Source: Penium margaritaceum
Lineage: Eukaryota; Streptophyta; Zygnematophyceae; Desmidiales; Peniaceae
DNA: 40,382 bases
NCBI GenBank assembly: GCA_023375785.1
Contig: SZWC01000839.1
Span: forward strand, 166,415 to 206,796
Reading direction: 5' to 3'
Every line of letters begins with the position of its first letter. Positions within the stretch are counted from its first letter, which is position 1. A model generated the notes under the pieces. That model made no database searches. It saw nothing but the letters and a program-made list of their open reading frames with translations, and was not told the DNA's origin. The translations under genes were made by a program, and so were the position numbers. Positions 1 through 11,131 of the stretch are shown here, piece after piece.

Positions 1-36
<36 letters not shown>
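1..36. repeat. (CT)n microsatellite
   Basis: Pure CT dinucleotide run at the left edge; it probably continues beyond the window. Confidence 0.97.
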
Positions 37-38
<2 letters not shown>

Positions 39-2012
39 CACACATTGTCTTCTATTGTCTCCTCTTGCTGCTTCTGTGCAGAGGGCAGTGTGGCACTTCA
101 TCCAGCGCTGACACCGTCGCCCCTCTCCTGTCCCGCGGACCGCCTGCGGAACCATTGCAATCATGCAATGCGACTGCCAATGCCACTCAAACTGGCACAA
201 CCGCTACTGGCCTACATCGGCAGGGGTGAGCGACCACATGTCGCAGGTGGTGCTGTTGGACGTCAGCACCTTCTGCCTTTGGAGCCACTGTTTTCTCTTG
301 TCCACCTGCTCTCTAGTCCAACCCAGAGCGAAATGGGCGGTGTAGGTTTTTGTTGTACCTATGTACCATATTTTTTTTTCCCCCCAACAGCGATTTCCCT
401 TGTCCTCAATGAAATAATTTCTCTCGCATGGGTGACATCTGGGTGGCAGAGAAGAATTCTAACTTTCTTGCCAACAAGACTCCCACATCAATACTTGCAT
501 CCATAGATGGTAGCAAGATCGGCGACAGACTGCCATGGAAGTTCTGGAGTGTCGTGTGATATCGGTGACTTCCTCTTCCCTCTCTGACGCCAGTACAAAT
601 CGGACAACCTCCGAACATTCAGAAATTGAATAGGGATGGCATCCTACACTTAAGGCACGCACGCTCAAGAACTTGAAATCGCTAACTCGCTTAGCTTGTG
701 GGTCATCTATCACGCAGCTGATGAAACCAACGCCTACCAACACCTGTGGCAAAGGAATTCTTGTTACGGCTGTAGAAAAGCACGGCAGTAGACAAGCACG
801 GCGGAAGGCAAGCATGTCATTAGACAAGCATGGTAATAGGTGAGCATGATAGCAAACGAGCTCGAGCATGTAAAGGAAAAAAACATGTGCTGTAGTGAGT
901 CTCTGGTATCTTCACCATGTCAACGACACGAGTTGAGGGTTACCCATCATGAACATTTATCCCAACAACCCAGACCAGGATTGGCTCCTGCATCATGAGG
1001 GCACCGATGCTACGAGTGCATCCACGAAGAAAGTTGTTTCCTCTTGTCCTGTGGGCAAGGTCACAGCGGAGGATCATGGCGTGCGCGCCAGCACCATGTC
1101 CTTGGCCTGCATGCGCGAGACCAGGCGAAACCCTTCCCTGTCCTTCAACCACCATTTCAGCGTGATTCCCTCCAACACCCTTGCACCCACGGCTGGCATG
1201 GGTGCGCGGAAAACGACTTGCCAACCCCAATTCATTGCCGTGAGGGAGCAAGGTGTGTTTGAGCTCGCGCAACTGCCACCATAGGGGGGGATGGCAGTCA
1301 CCTCCACCGGTCTTCGAAGATCAATTCAGATATCTACGGCATGGTGGATTGCGACTACCATGTCTAGCTGCAACGCCATTGCTGCACGACCGTGTCCTGA
1401 AATCCAAGCGAGAAGTTTCCACTTGTCGGAACCAACTGTGGCTGCCAGGCGCCTCTGGACCTCCTGATAGCGCCACTGCATCGTCGTGAGTCGCCACTCA
1501 TGGCCGTCACTTCCCTCAACTTGTGCAGAAAGTGGCAATTCTGCGTTGCGCAGCCAACGCCTTTCTTAAGAACACCTAGCGTGGTGTCCATTTCCTCTGG
1601 TTGCTTTCTCCTAGTGCTTGTCAACAAGTGCCGAAGNCTGCAACGCCATTGCTGCACGACCGTGTCCTGAAATCCAAGCGAGAAGTTTCCACTTGTCGGA
1701 ACCAACTGTGGCTGCCAGGCGCCTCTGGACCTCCTGATAGCGCCACTGCATCGTCGTGAGTCGCCACTCATGGCCGTCACTTCCCTCAACTTGTGCAGAA
1801 AGTGGCAATTCTGCGTTGCGCAGCCAACGCCTTTCTTAAGAACACCTAGCGTGGTGTCCATTTCCTCTGGGAAGAATATCCTTCATCACACTTTTGTAAC
1901 ATTGATGCAAAAGTGTGGTGCGTCCGAACCTTGGCCAAGTGCGCCTCTTCAAAGGCATTTGGCGCTCCAGTGCCTCTCAATCGTTCTTCCCCTTGGTTTC
2001 CAGGAATCAGAG
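37..2012. other. No recognised gene
   Basis: Short overlapping reading frames occur on both strands (for example 949-1284 plus, 459-869 minus), but none shows a domain, signal peptide or consistent codon pattern that I recognise. I see no RNA gene. The stretch contains the first contig-overlap artefact (1368-1870). Confidence 0.6.
1368..1870. other. Contig-overlap duplication around n at 1637
   Basis: Bases 1368-1600 and 1638-1870 are the same 233-bp sequence, with the single n between them. The first copy is followed at 1601-1636 by a sequence that also occurs at about 2115-2150. The left contig therefore appears to lack the 244 bp that the right contig has at 1871-2114. This fits two alleles joined end to end rather than a genomic tandem duplication. 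Confidence 0.85.
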
Positions 2013-2083
2013 CTTAGGGTTCAAGGCTTAAGGTTTAGGATTTTGCGGTTAAAGGCTTGAGATTTAGGGTTTAGGGTTGAAGG
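2013..2083 (+). repeat. Degenerate telomere-like TTTAGGG tract
   Basis: Several imperfect units of the plant telomere motif (ttaggg, tttagga, tttagggtttaggg) are interspersed with diverged units such as aaggctt. It is short and degenerate, so it is an interstitial tract, not a chromosome end. It lies inside the 244-bp segment missing from the left contig. Confidence 0.75.
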
Positions 2084-2210
2084 TAACTGACGAAGGCTTT
2101 TGCATCTGCGCTTGGGTTGCTTTCTCCTAGTGCTTGTCAACAAGTGCCCAAGTGGCTCACCGAGCTGCACATGGAGTAACTTTGTGCATTCGTCTAGCAT
2201 TGAAGGAACC

Positions 2211-2212
<2 letters not shown>

Positions 2213-2273
<61 letters not shown>
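2213..2273. repeat. (GA)n microsatellite
   Basis: About 30 uninterrupted GA units. It drives a spurious Arg-Glu reading frame, which is not annotated. Confidence 0.97.
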
Positions 2274-2275
<2 letters not shown>

Positions 2276-2699
2276 GATAACCCTAATAAATCGGAATGAG
2301 CATACTCACTCACATGTGCGGAGAATCGCAGCTGCTTTTGGAGTGTCATACAAACACATGGTGGCTGGGAGGGTCACAAGCGCGCCAGAAGGCGGTGTGC
2401 CGCTGCTGGATGTGAAGTTCTCCGCATTTCTTTTTCCGGACATGGAAGGTGCATCTTGGGATCCTACAAAAGCATGCGGAAAATACGCAAGTCAGGATGC
2501 ATAGTCATACATCATGCCACATCTTCCATGACAGCATCATGCCATCGTTTGCTATGCAAAGATATGACGTTGGTATGCATCCACAGCACAGATTGTCTGC
2601 GCCATGAGCCCATTCGATGGCATGAGACGAATCGCTTGCGTCTCATTCATTAAAAAGTTTCCATAGATTCTGAGGATCGCACACATGCGCAGGAAAATT
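2274..2699. other. No recognised feature
   Basis: Unique-looking sequence between the GA tract and the duplicated module. No convincing ORF or RNA gene seen. Confidence 0.5.
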
Positions 2700-3600
2700 C
2701 CCGCTCCATCCACCTTACCTAAGTCAGATACGGATCTTCCAGCACACTTCTTTCTCCCTTCTCTCTCCCTCCTTTCTCCCTTCTTTCTCCCTTCTCTCTC
2801 CCTTCTCTCTCCCTTCTCTCTCCCTTCTCTCTCCCTTGTCTCTCCCTTGTCTCTCCCTTGTCTCTCCCTTCTCTCTCCCTTCTTTCTCCCGTCTCTCTCC
2901 CTTCTCTCTCCCTTCTCTCTCCCTTCTCTCTCCCTTCTCTCTCCCTTCTTTCCCCTTCCTCTCTCCCTTCTCTCTCCCTTCTCTCTCCCTTCTCTCTCCC
3001 TTCTCTCTCCCTTCTCTCTCCGCTCCCTCTCTCATCTCTCGCCAGGCCGATCACACCCAACCTACCTGTGGTCCACGAGTCATGGACCATGGCACTGTGC
3101 TTCCCACCAATGGTCTAGCGCAGACAGCAAGGCGGTGTCGCCACTAGTTCCGAAGGCACAGGCTCGCCATCGCGATGGCATTGAGGCTGGTGAGGAGTTC
3201 TGGGCCAGGTCAGCTTTCCCATGACCCCCAGGTCACTGACGTCCAGAGGCTGGTAAAGACAGGAAAATATATCTTTTTTTTTTTTCTGCGAGGAATTCTG
3301 AGGCGCGAAACTCTGTGACCTGTAGATGCGCACCGAGTCTGCTCAAGCTCTGGCCTGAAATCTTGAGCTAAAACCCCAGAAAAAATCGGGCCCGACCGCC
3401 CCGTGCGTATGATCGACCCATGACCTGATGACCTGATGGATTCTATGCGGCTGTAACACTGTCCACCATCATCGACCGACCAGCCAAGCTCATCTTTGAC
3501 CAGGAGACACGAAGCCCTAATCTGACTCAGCTAGGGTCATACACCACAATCACTACCCCATCCGCCCACACACACACTGACACTGGCGACCATGAGGAAT
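2700..3600. repeat. Duplicated intergenic module, copy 1
   Basis: This block and 4005-4730 share an ordered series of matching pieces. They are a lead-in ending in cttccagca, a CT-rich core, the 'ctctcgccag' boundary, a 'ccacgagtcatg-accatggcactg' stretch and, further right, a 'caccatcatcgacc...cccatccg' stretch. The order is conserved and divergence is clear, so this looks like an old local duplication. No coding function is evident. Confidence 0.65.
2748..3041 (+). repeat. 11-bp CT-rich minisatellite (TCTCTCCCTTC)n
   Basis: Roughly 26 tandem units of an 11-bp pyrimidine-only motif with occasional single-base variants (ctttctccctt, cttgtctctcc). The unit length is not a multiple of three, so all frames stay open by composition alone. 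The long frames here on both strands (2685-3224 plus, 2719-3090 minus) are artefacts of low complexity. The matching spot in copy 2 (about 4046-4100) has only a few degenerate units, so the array expanded after the duplication. Confidence 0.9.
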
Positions 3601-4004
3601 TGGAGTGAGCATGCTCGCACCTTCTGACAATCGGAGTGACATATGTGCTTTTGGAGGGTCGCATGAACGTGGCCGCTTCGAGATTCACCCACATGTTTGA
3701 AACACAGTTCAGATGTAAAAATGAAAATTATGTGCCAACAGTGTCCCCTGATTTTCTCTACTTTGCAAAGTTTCCCTTTTGCATGAAATCTGGACCTTTT
3801 GTCCCCAAAGTGGCTGAATCAAGGCATTTCTGGAAATTGAGTCATCGATCATCGTACAATTTTTCATCGCAGCATACATGATACATCTACAGCACAACTT
3901 TTTCTGCAGTATGAGCACATGGTGTGAGACTCTTCTTCTGTTTCTCCTTCATTCCCATAAAATTTGAGGGTTACAAACACACATTTGCAAATCTCGCTCC
4001 CCTC
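3601..4004. other. No recognised feature
   Basis: AT-richer spacer between the two module copies. A plus-strand frame at 3636-3881 shows no recognised domain. Confidence 0.5.
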
Positions 4005-4730
4005 GACCTTATTTCTGTCAGATTACGGTCTTCCAGCAGACACGTCTCTCCCTTCTTCCTCCCATCTCTCCTTTCTCTCTCCCCTCCCTCTCGCATCTCT
4101 CGCCAGATACCCAGCTGACCCCGGTCCACGAGTCATGAACCATGGCACTGTCCTTCCCACCTATGGCTGATTGCAGACAGAAAGCCAACGGCCCCCTTGA
4201 GCTACGAAGACAAAGGTCCGATGTCGCCGGTGCATCAGCCGAGATTGGTCACAGGTTTCTGGGTCTGGGCAGTCTGACTTGCATGCCTGCGCACGCCACA
4301 TCGCCACCTCACTCGATGACTGCTGCGGCAGTTTTTCGTACGGAGGGATTCAAAAGAGGTAGTCACTATGGCAGACTATGTGTCCAGCTGAAGCGCACAG
4401 AGTCAACCCAAGTGCCGGCCACGAATCTCTCTGACCAAAATTATTCCAGAACATCTTCCTGTAACAGAAAACTACTAAAATGGCACTCAAGCCCCGCCGT
4501 ACTGCGGCAACCACTGCATGGTCTTCATGGGTTCGACAGTGACTGCCGCGCTCTCCATCGCCCTCTGCTGACTGAACAGCACAAGCTACCATCGACCAGA
4601 AACACCAAGCCCTTATCTATCTAACACATCTTGGTGCAACCACCACCACTCTTACCCCCATCCGCGCCTGCGCACTTTGACCTCATGCCCTACCATGGCC
4701 ACCCTGGATCCCCGCCCGAGTGACTCTTAC
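4005..4730. repeat. Duplicated intergenic module, copy 2
   Basis: Second copy of the module described at 2700-3600, same orientation. It has a short degenerate CT core and ends just downstream of the minus-strand LRR gene. Confidence 0.65.
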
Positions 4731-4762
4731 CAAAGTGCCCAACGGAAACCCTAAGTCAAGCA

Positions 4763-7338
4763 TCACACGAGCAGCTCGGGTCTCCGTCCAGGGGCAAAGT
4801 CATCGTGTGTCCCACTTTCACCACTGTCACTCAAACTGCGAACCTTCTGCCTCCAGCCGAGCTCAAAGATGGCCCTCCTGTGGGCACCTTCTTTCTTAAA
4901 CCCGATCCCTGCCAGCTCCCGCCTCCATCCATTCACTCCGTTTCCGCCATTCACTGCATCCCTGCCCTCTGACCCAAACATGCCCTTCTGCCTCCTTAGG
5001 GCACCGATGGACCGTCGGTGCGCTCCCTCCTCCTCCACCTCACCACTGCCACCAACACCCAGCAGCCGGCGCCTTCCTGGCGCCGGACATGGAATGGGCA
5101 GGGGAGGCCCGCAGAGCTCCGTGCCCTCAAAGTTTGCCACGTCAGCGCCTGCCAGGCTGGCGGGGATGGGGCCCTGCAGGCCGTTGTGCGAGACGTTGAA
5201 GACGCAGACGTTGCCGCTGGCGTTGAACCCGGAAGGGAGGGGGCCGTGGAGAAGGTTCCGGGAAGCATCCAGTGACGTCAGCTCCTTGAGCTCTGCCATG
5301 GATTCGGGGATCCATCCCCAGAAATTATTCACCGAAANGCAGCTCGAGGTTGGGGAGACCGGATAAAATTTCCAGGCCGGAGGAAAATTCGTTGGAGGCG
5401 ATGTCGATGAGGGTGAGGGTGTCTGCGAGTCCGCTGGCGAAGCTACCCGCGGGTGCCCCCAAATCGCTCAGACGGTTGTTGTAGAGAGAGAGTGCCCGGA
5501 GAGATTTCATCTGCCCGAGCTGAGCTGGCACCACCCCGGACAGCCTGTTGGAAGAGAGATCCATGAGGGTGACGGCCGTGAGTTTTCCAAGGCTGCCCGG
5601 GATGATGCCCGTGAATTTGTTCAAGTGGAGATCGAGAGTCCTCAGGTTGACGAGAGACCCTAGGGCAGCAGGAATCTGCCCGAAAAAATTGTTCACTTCG
5701 AGGCGGAGTTCTGTGAGGGAGGCAGAGNCCTGCCAGGCTGGCGGGGATGGGGCCCTGCAGGCCGTTGTGCGAGACGTTGAAGACGCAGACGTTGCCGCTG
5801 GCGTTGAACCCGGAAGGGAGGGGGCCGTGGAGAAGGTTCCGGGAAGCATCCAGTGACGTCAGCTCCTTGAGCTCTGCCATGGATTCGGGGATCCATCCCC
5901 AGAAATTATTCACCGAAACGTTCACGCTCCTCGTGACGTTCTCCAGGCCGCTCCAGTCCTCCGGCAGGGGCCCAGAAAATATATTATCGGAGATGTCGAA
6001 GCCGTAGAGCGAGCTGCAGTTGAGGAGCCACGACGGAAACGGGCCGCCGAGAATATTTCGGCTCGCAGTCAAAAAGCTGAAATAAGGGTTGGCCTGGCAG
6101 TCCACGGGCGGAATATATCCCAAAAGCGCGTTTCCGTCAAAAGCCGCGGCAGTCAGCAGGGGAAGTTTCATGAGCGCAGGGGGGATGTACCCGACAAGCC
6201 TGTTGAAACTGAGGTCGAACATCTGCAGCTGCTCCAAATCTGAAAAATCCTCCGGGATAGGGCCAGAAAAGTTGTTGTCCCCGGCGTACAGCAGCTCGAG
6301 GTTGGGGAGACCGGATAAAATTTCCAGGCCGGAGGAAAATTCGTTGGAGGCGATGTCGATGAGGGTGAGGGTGTCTGCGAGTCCGCTGGCGAAGCTACCC
6401 GCGGGTGCCCCCAAATCGCTCAGACGGTTGTTGTAGAGAGAGAGTGCCCGGAGAGATTTCATCTGCCCGAGCTGAGCTGGCACCGCCCCGGACAGCCTGT
6501 TGGAAGAGAGATCCATGAGGGTGACGGCCGTGAGTTTTCCAAGGCTGCCCGGGATGATGCCCGTGAATTTGTTCAAGTGGAGATCGAGAGTCCTCAGGTT
6601 GACGAGAGACCCTAGGGCAGCAGGAATCTGCCCGAAAAAATTGTTCACTTCGAGGCGGAGTTCTGTGAGGGAGGCAGAGTATGCCCTTGTGCGACCGTTG
6701 GGCACCTGGGCAGATGCCGGAAGACTGCCCGTGAAGTTGTTTTGGCTAAGAAGCAGGCTCTGGAGCACGGGCAGCCGGAAAACCTTGGGCGGAACCTGCC
6801 CGGAGAAGCTGTTGCTGCGCAGGTCAATGCGCCTGAGCTTCGAAAGGCTGCCCAGTTCTACGGGCAGCTGCCCCTTCAATTTATTTTCCGCGAGTTCCAG
6901 ATTGGTCAGCCTACCGAGCCGCCATATGCCTCTGCCAACGCTGCCTGTGAGAGAATTTCCGCCGAGCTTGAGGGACCACAGCATGGAAAGACCGAACAAG
7001 CTCGTACCAAACGGGCCCTCGATGGCCTTCCCAGAGAGGTCCAACTTGACCACTCGGCCGTTGGGAAGACACTGAACGCCATTCCACGAGCATGGCGCGT
7101 TGGGGAGAGAGGGGTCCCATGACTGTGTGGCGTTGTTTGGATCGTTCGTAAGGGAAGATCTGAAGGCCAGGAGGGCTGAGAGGTCGGAGATGGTCTGCGC
7201 GGAAGCCTCGCGGATGAAGTGAGAAGAGGCAGATGACAGGAGCGCCAGAAGGAGGAGGGATGGGATGGACAGATGGCACGGCCTCATCCAGCGAGCGCAC
7301 TTCATGGAGGGACGCCGCTGGAGCAGGCTGACTGCCAT
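4763..7338 (-). CDS. LRR receptor-like ectodomain, interrupted by assembly overlaps; kinase not found
   Basis: Extracellular leucine-rich-repeat receptor protein, minus strand. The N-terminus has a hydrophobic signal peptide (IPSLLLLALLSS core) ending near 'REASA|QTISD'. An LRRNT_2 cap follows (SALLAFRSSLTNDP, then C-x-W-x-GVQC), then about 18 plant-type LRRs (LxxLxLxxNxLxGxIP) and a closing 'FEGTELCGPPLPIPC' cap typical of LRR receptor kinases. Several NxS/T sites suggest glycosylation. The n positions 5338 and 5728 break the frame. When the 389-bp inner piece and one copy of the 190-bp overlap are ignored, 7338-5729 plus 5147-4763 is a single in-frame 664-codon reading frame. The first Met (7338) or the one at 7302 (MKCARW) could start it. 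After the cap come about 100 residues without a membrane span. They look like read-through into an intron; a GTGAGG donor lies just after GVGGSG. No kinase HRD or DFG motif occurs to the left. It is either a receptor kinase with a distant kinase exon or a truncated gene. Confidence 0.85.
5338..5728. other. Spurious contig piece inside the LRR gene
   Basis: Bases 5339-5727 repeat 6291-6679 (389 bp; I saw one difference, giving SGVVPA versus SGAVPA in the protein). Separately, 5148-5337 repeats 5729-5918 (190 bp). So a small alternative contig was placed between two contigs that overlap each other. This is not an exon or LRR duplication. Confidence 0.92.
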
Positions 7339-7385
7339 GCTGTGGTGCTTGGGTCACCACCACTACACCGTGTAGCAACACCAAT

Positions 7386-7471
7386 GGAGGGTTGCTGGGT
7401 TAGTGAGGAGAGTAGACTGCTCCGACGGAGGGTTGCTGGGACGCCGCTGGAGTAGGTTAGACTGCTCCAAT
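7386..7471. repeat. Imperfect tandem direct repeat upstream of the LRR gene
   Basis: Two units each start 'ggagggttgctggg' and end 'tagactgctcc'. The second also shares 'gacgccgctggag' with the gene's own 5' coding end near 7305. It lies in the putative 5' UTR or promoter of the LRR gene; function unknown. Confidence 0.7.
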
Positions 7472-9298
7472 CCAATCGGACCAAACTGGTCCAGCGGTCT
7501 GTCTGACTATCTGAGTGCTCTTGGAACAGTGCTCCAGTCGGAATTGATGAGGATCTTAGAGAACTGGGTGAAAGGTGAAAGACTTGAATGTTCTGAGGGG
7601 ATTGAGGACGAGCGTGCTGCCAGGTGCCTGGGACTCCCTTCGTGAGAGAAGTTTTTTGTGAGCAGCGGGCGTTGAGTGTAGCTTCAGCGGACATCCATCC
7701 ACTGAGCTAGACACGTACACGAGCTAGGAGATCTGGCTCTCGGAATCGCGTCGCACGGCCGTTGGGTTGAGAAAGGCGCAGAGCTGACCAGGTGCCCCCG
7801 CTGGCGCAAGCGTTGCGTGACTTCTCGGAAAATGGTTCAAGGCAGCTTGTGGCTGAAGGACTGGGGACACCCAAGAGCCCGCTTCACGTTGCGTGGAGAG
7901 AGAGACGGGCGATGAGATGACGCCGCTGGGCACGAATCCAAACAGCCTTACCGGAGTGTGGACACGGAAGAAACTAAAAAGCCTTCGCCTGCGCAAGGCG
8001 GAAGCGCTGGGAACGCGGCGCGCGCGGCGCGGATTTCCGTCCGCGGACGGCCTTAGGGCTGTGTCGCATGGCTCAAAGGCAAAGCCAAACTCTTGACCGA
8101 GTTGAATCCATAAAGGTGTGGTCAGGCAGGAAGTCACAAGGGTCAACACATGGGGACCGTAAGATTTGAATTCTGCTTTTTGGCTTGAACTTCACATCGA
8201 ATCGCCATCGGATGGCGCGCTTCCGCTGAGGGCCCGCAGCGCGCCGTGCTGCCGAGGTGTCGGTCGCCCAGGCCGGCCGGCTCCGGCGTTTCTGTCGCCG
8301 CGCAAAAACAACAAGCTCGATCCACCGCCCAACACGTGGCCTGTTCGATCCGAAACGAATTGTTTTTCTGGCTGCACTTCATTTGAGGATACTGCAGGGT
8401 TTGCGAGACATTCGAAAGGAGATATTGTGGCAGGGACCATTCTCACACGGATCGAAAGAAACTCGGATGTACACAGATTTAAAACTCAATTGCAAGAGAG
8501 CAGAGAAGTCGTTGTCTTAAAAGGGCAAACAAGCATCGAGAGCCGTCAGCTGCGGTTTGCGATAACGGCAATCAGTTCGATCCTAACGACATGCGAACCG
8601 TACTTGCCGGTCGTGATCCCAAAACGACATCAGTAGGAAATAATTCGTCAGCATTCAGCAAAGGATCTCCTCGACTTCACTCATCGTCGGGTATGAAAAG
8701 GCCGTGGTTAATCATTTCTCCCTCCGCCTTAGTTCCAGGACTTCAAGTCTAAACAGGGACCCAAACTCAAGGAGGGTTTAGCCACGAAGGACATCACAAA
8801 AAACCAATCATCAGACGCGATTCCTGGAAGATATTTCAGTATTTAATTTTAATTATAATATTTAATTTGTTTTTATCCAAAATTGATTGGGTATCTACCA
8901 TGTATGTTGGTTGTCGGAACATATACGTTTACATGTAGAAGTTGCATAGTGGAACACAATCTATAGGAAGGAATATTTTTTGGATTCAATCAAGTGGTAT
9001 TGTTGGTTGATAAAATAAAAAAATGCCTCCTCCCACCACAATCAAAATGAAAACGGCCACGCGAACTTTACCAGCTACTCCATTCCATCAATGACGATCC
9101 GAAAGACGCAGCACATGCACAAGGAATGATCCTACATATTCAGGATAAATAGAGAATTTCTAGAATCATGTTCAAGGAGATCATCACTAAGAAATCTCTT
9201 GTGAACGCCATAAATCAACAAGGTGAAGTTCAACTTGCTTGTGTACCTATCGGCAACAATACATGCAAGTGACTGGAGAACGGTTATGAGGTCTCCTG
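7472..9298. other. Presumed promoter-side intergenic region; nothing recognised
   Basis: GC-rich to about 8.3 kb, then increasingly AT-rich, with a strong AT tract at about 8835-8875. The longest frame (8166-8636 plus, 156 codons) has no recognisable domain and I do not call it. No RNA gene seen. Confidence 0.5.
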
Positions 9299-10074
9299 TG
9301 AGACGATTCTATGAATCTTCCTAGCATGCTTGCCATTGACTGGGCGTCAGCGCATAGTCAGCTCGCGGCGTCAACATAGGTTGGACGCGAAACGGCAAGG
9401 GTTTAGCTAGGGGACACAAACAGAGTGTCAAACGTGCTTCCATAAATCAAACACATGCAGAGAGAGTTAACAAATGACAAGTCCACAGCATAAATACCTG
9501 CTGCAGCGCACGACAGGTGTTGCATGCGGCAGTGAAAGGTCTGTCCTAAAACCGGCCCAAAAACATTGTTTTGGCCGTAACTCTGCGCAGACAAATCAGA
9601 ACGCTACGGTGTCTGAACCTAGAGATGCAAAATCTGAAGCCAGACGCTACGACTGGAATGCATAAGTTTGGCACCGATCCGTGGACAGACAATGCAAAAC
9701 ATGCAAATCGGGCTCAAGAGCCAATCCACCGAGAAAACTCTAGTGTCTACAGAAAAACCGCAAAGCACCCCGGCAAGCACCCAGGGCGTCGTGACAGCTC
9801 TCTGGCAGCTGCTGGTGGGTGGAGCCACCACTCGTCGGTGCTCCGGAGCGAGCTGCGTCCGCATCAAGGATAGGCTGTAAAAAAACTATAAGAGGTCCCG
9901 GGACAGCATCCACGACGCTTGGGAAGTCGTCGGTTAGCTCCGAGTGGGTGGTCCACCACCTGCCGACGCGTCGGTGTCTCCGGGGTCCGCATCGGGGACC
10001 ATGTCATCGCGCTCTCCTGTACTACTGCTCTCCTGGTCGTCGCTCGTGACGGGTGGAAGCCACACACACCAACA
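9299..10074 (-). repeat. LTR of family C (copy C2), 3' LTR type
   Basis: On the minus strand it starts TGTTGGTGTG at 10074 and ends with CA at 9299. A purine-rich tract lies immediately upstream of its start. About 500 bp matches 21777-22330 in order, including the shared 'aaatacctgctgc', 'aaaccggccc' and 'gacaatgcaaaacatgca' stretches. Such features mark the 3' LTR of a minus-strand copia-type element whose body lay to the right and is now replaced by other elements. Confidence 0.7.
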
Positions 10075-10084
10075 CTCCCCCTGG
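10075..10084 (-). promoter_or_regulatory. Polypurine tract of LTR C2
   Basis: The minus-strand read CCAGGGGGAG directly abuts the LTR start TGTTGG. This is the usual plus-strand primer site of LTR retrotransposons. Confidence 0.75.
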
Positions 10085-10139
10085 CTGACACACCTGTCAG
10101 CATAATGATGTCTGAGGAGAGGCAAGGAAGGATGGCTCC

Positions 10140-10517
10140 AGCAACCAATCATAGAGAGCGCCGATCAAGCATACCACAGCACAGGGTCTCCTCGTGGCAA
10201 TGGTGCATCCCACCAAGTGCCCGGGTCTCGACCATGCAAGAAGTCAATCACACACATACGTGTCAAGCATCATGCAAGAGAGACAGAGAAACAAGGTCTC
10301 CTCATGACCCCGGAAAATGTCTCCGGGTGTCTGGGTCTCCACCATATCACGCATGGATCATCCATAACACATGTAGGCAATGGGTCTCCACGTCACACCG
10401 GTAGAACTTACCAGGTGCGCGGGTCTCGACCAGCATAACCTTGACCCGAGCATCGTGCAGGACCCCAAGTAACTTCGCTGTCCTCAAAAGAGTGTCAGGC
10501 CAAAGCCCACACACCAA
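10140..10517 (-). repeat. LTR fragment related to the TRG/Copia-3 LTR family
   Basis: Contains several 'ggtctcc ... gggtctcgacca' modules like those in the TRG LTR. On its right it ends with 'cacacaccaaca', the expected minus-strand LTR start TGTTGGTGTG. The part corresponding to the other LTR end is missing. Confidence 0.55.
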
Positions 10518-10857
10518 CATCCTGGACTGACGCAAGAACAACATTCTTCCATAGTCCGTTAGCGCCACACAACATAATCACAGACGAGGCATAATCATGA
10601 GGAGACTAGGAGCCACAACATTTGAGGAGACAGAGACCACAGAGAGACGAAACAGAAAAGGGGCATGCACACGTCAACCATGATCAACCATGAGAAACTG
10701 AAGACCAACAGCATGCACCGTGACCAAAGCGTTGGTATTCATAGAAGACTGATGCGTTGTTGCAGCATGCCAACACCAAGCATGCACCTGTCACCACATC
10801 CATTTCATTGAGGCAAAAATTGATGCTATTTGTTGTGCTTCGTGTAATTGGAATGCA
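10518..10857. other. Retroelement-derived spacer, no gene recognised
   Basis: Sequence between the LTR fragment and Copia-2. No domain, RNA gene or clear LTR match seen. Confidence 0.45.
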
Positions 10858-11131
10858 TGAGGGAATGGATAAACCCCCTTCAGCGACATTCTATGTGAGA
10901 GAGTGGGTCGTAAGGGACACAATGCAACAGACGACGCTGAGAATGGTGGAGAGACGACGAAGATCTAGTTGAAAGAATTGAGTTTAAGGAACAATAAGCG
11001 CAAGAGGGGGATATCCCCTCCACTCTCGGTACGTCCAGCGTACATGCAGACTGTGTGACAGCTGGTCCATGAGAAACTCCAAGAAAATAGCTACGAGCTC
11101 CCAAATGTAAACAAGACAGAACCCGGCAACA
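10858..11131 (-). repeat. Copia-2 3' LTR
   Basis: 274 bp, beginning TGTTGCC and ending TCA on the minus strand. Similar along its length to 16882-17156, with about 30 differences by eye. No convincing polypurine tract lies beside it, so the right boundary is inferred from the other copy. Confidence 0.7.

Noticed and set aside
2013..2083. Chromosome-end telomere
   Set aside because: Only a few degenerate units, with unrelated sequence continuing on both sides.
2685..3224. Long Ser/Leu/Pro-rich and Arg/Glu-rich ORFs on both strands
   Set aside because: They follow the 11-bp CT minisatellite, which keeps all frames open by composition; no real coding signal.
1..4762. Kinase exon for the LRR gene
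   Set aside because: No HRD, DFG or glycine-loop motif seen in any minus-strand frame of this interval.
5339..5727. Recent internal LRR-exon duplication
   Set aside because: Bounded on both sides by n and nearly identical to 6291-6679; the gene is in frame without it.
8166..8636. 156-codon plus-strand ORF
   Set aside because: No recognised domain, mixed composition and competing frames; more likely chance than a gene.
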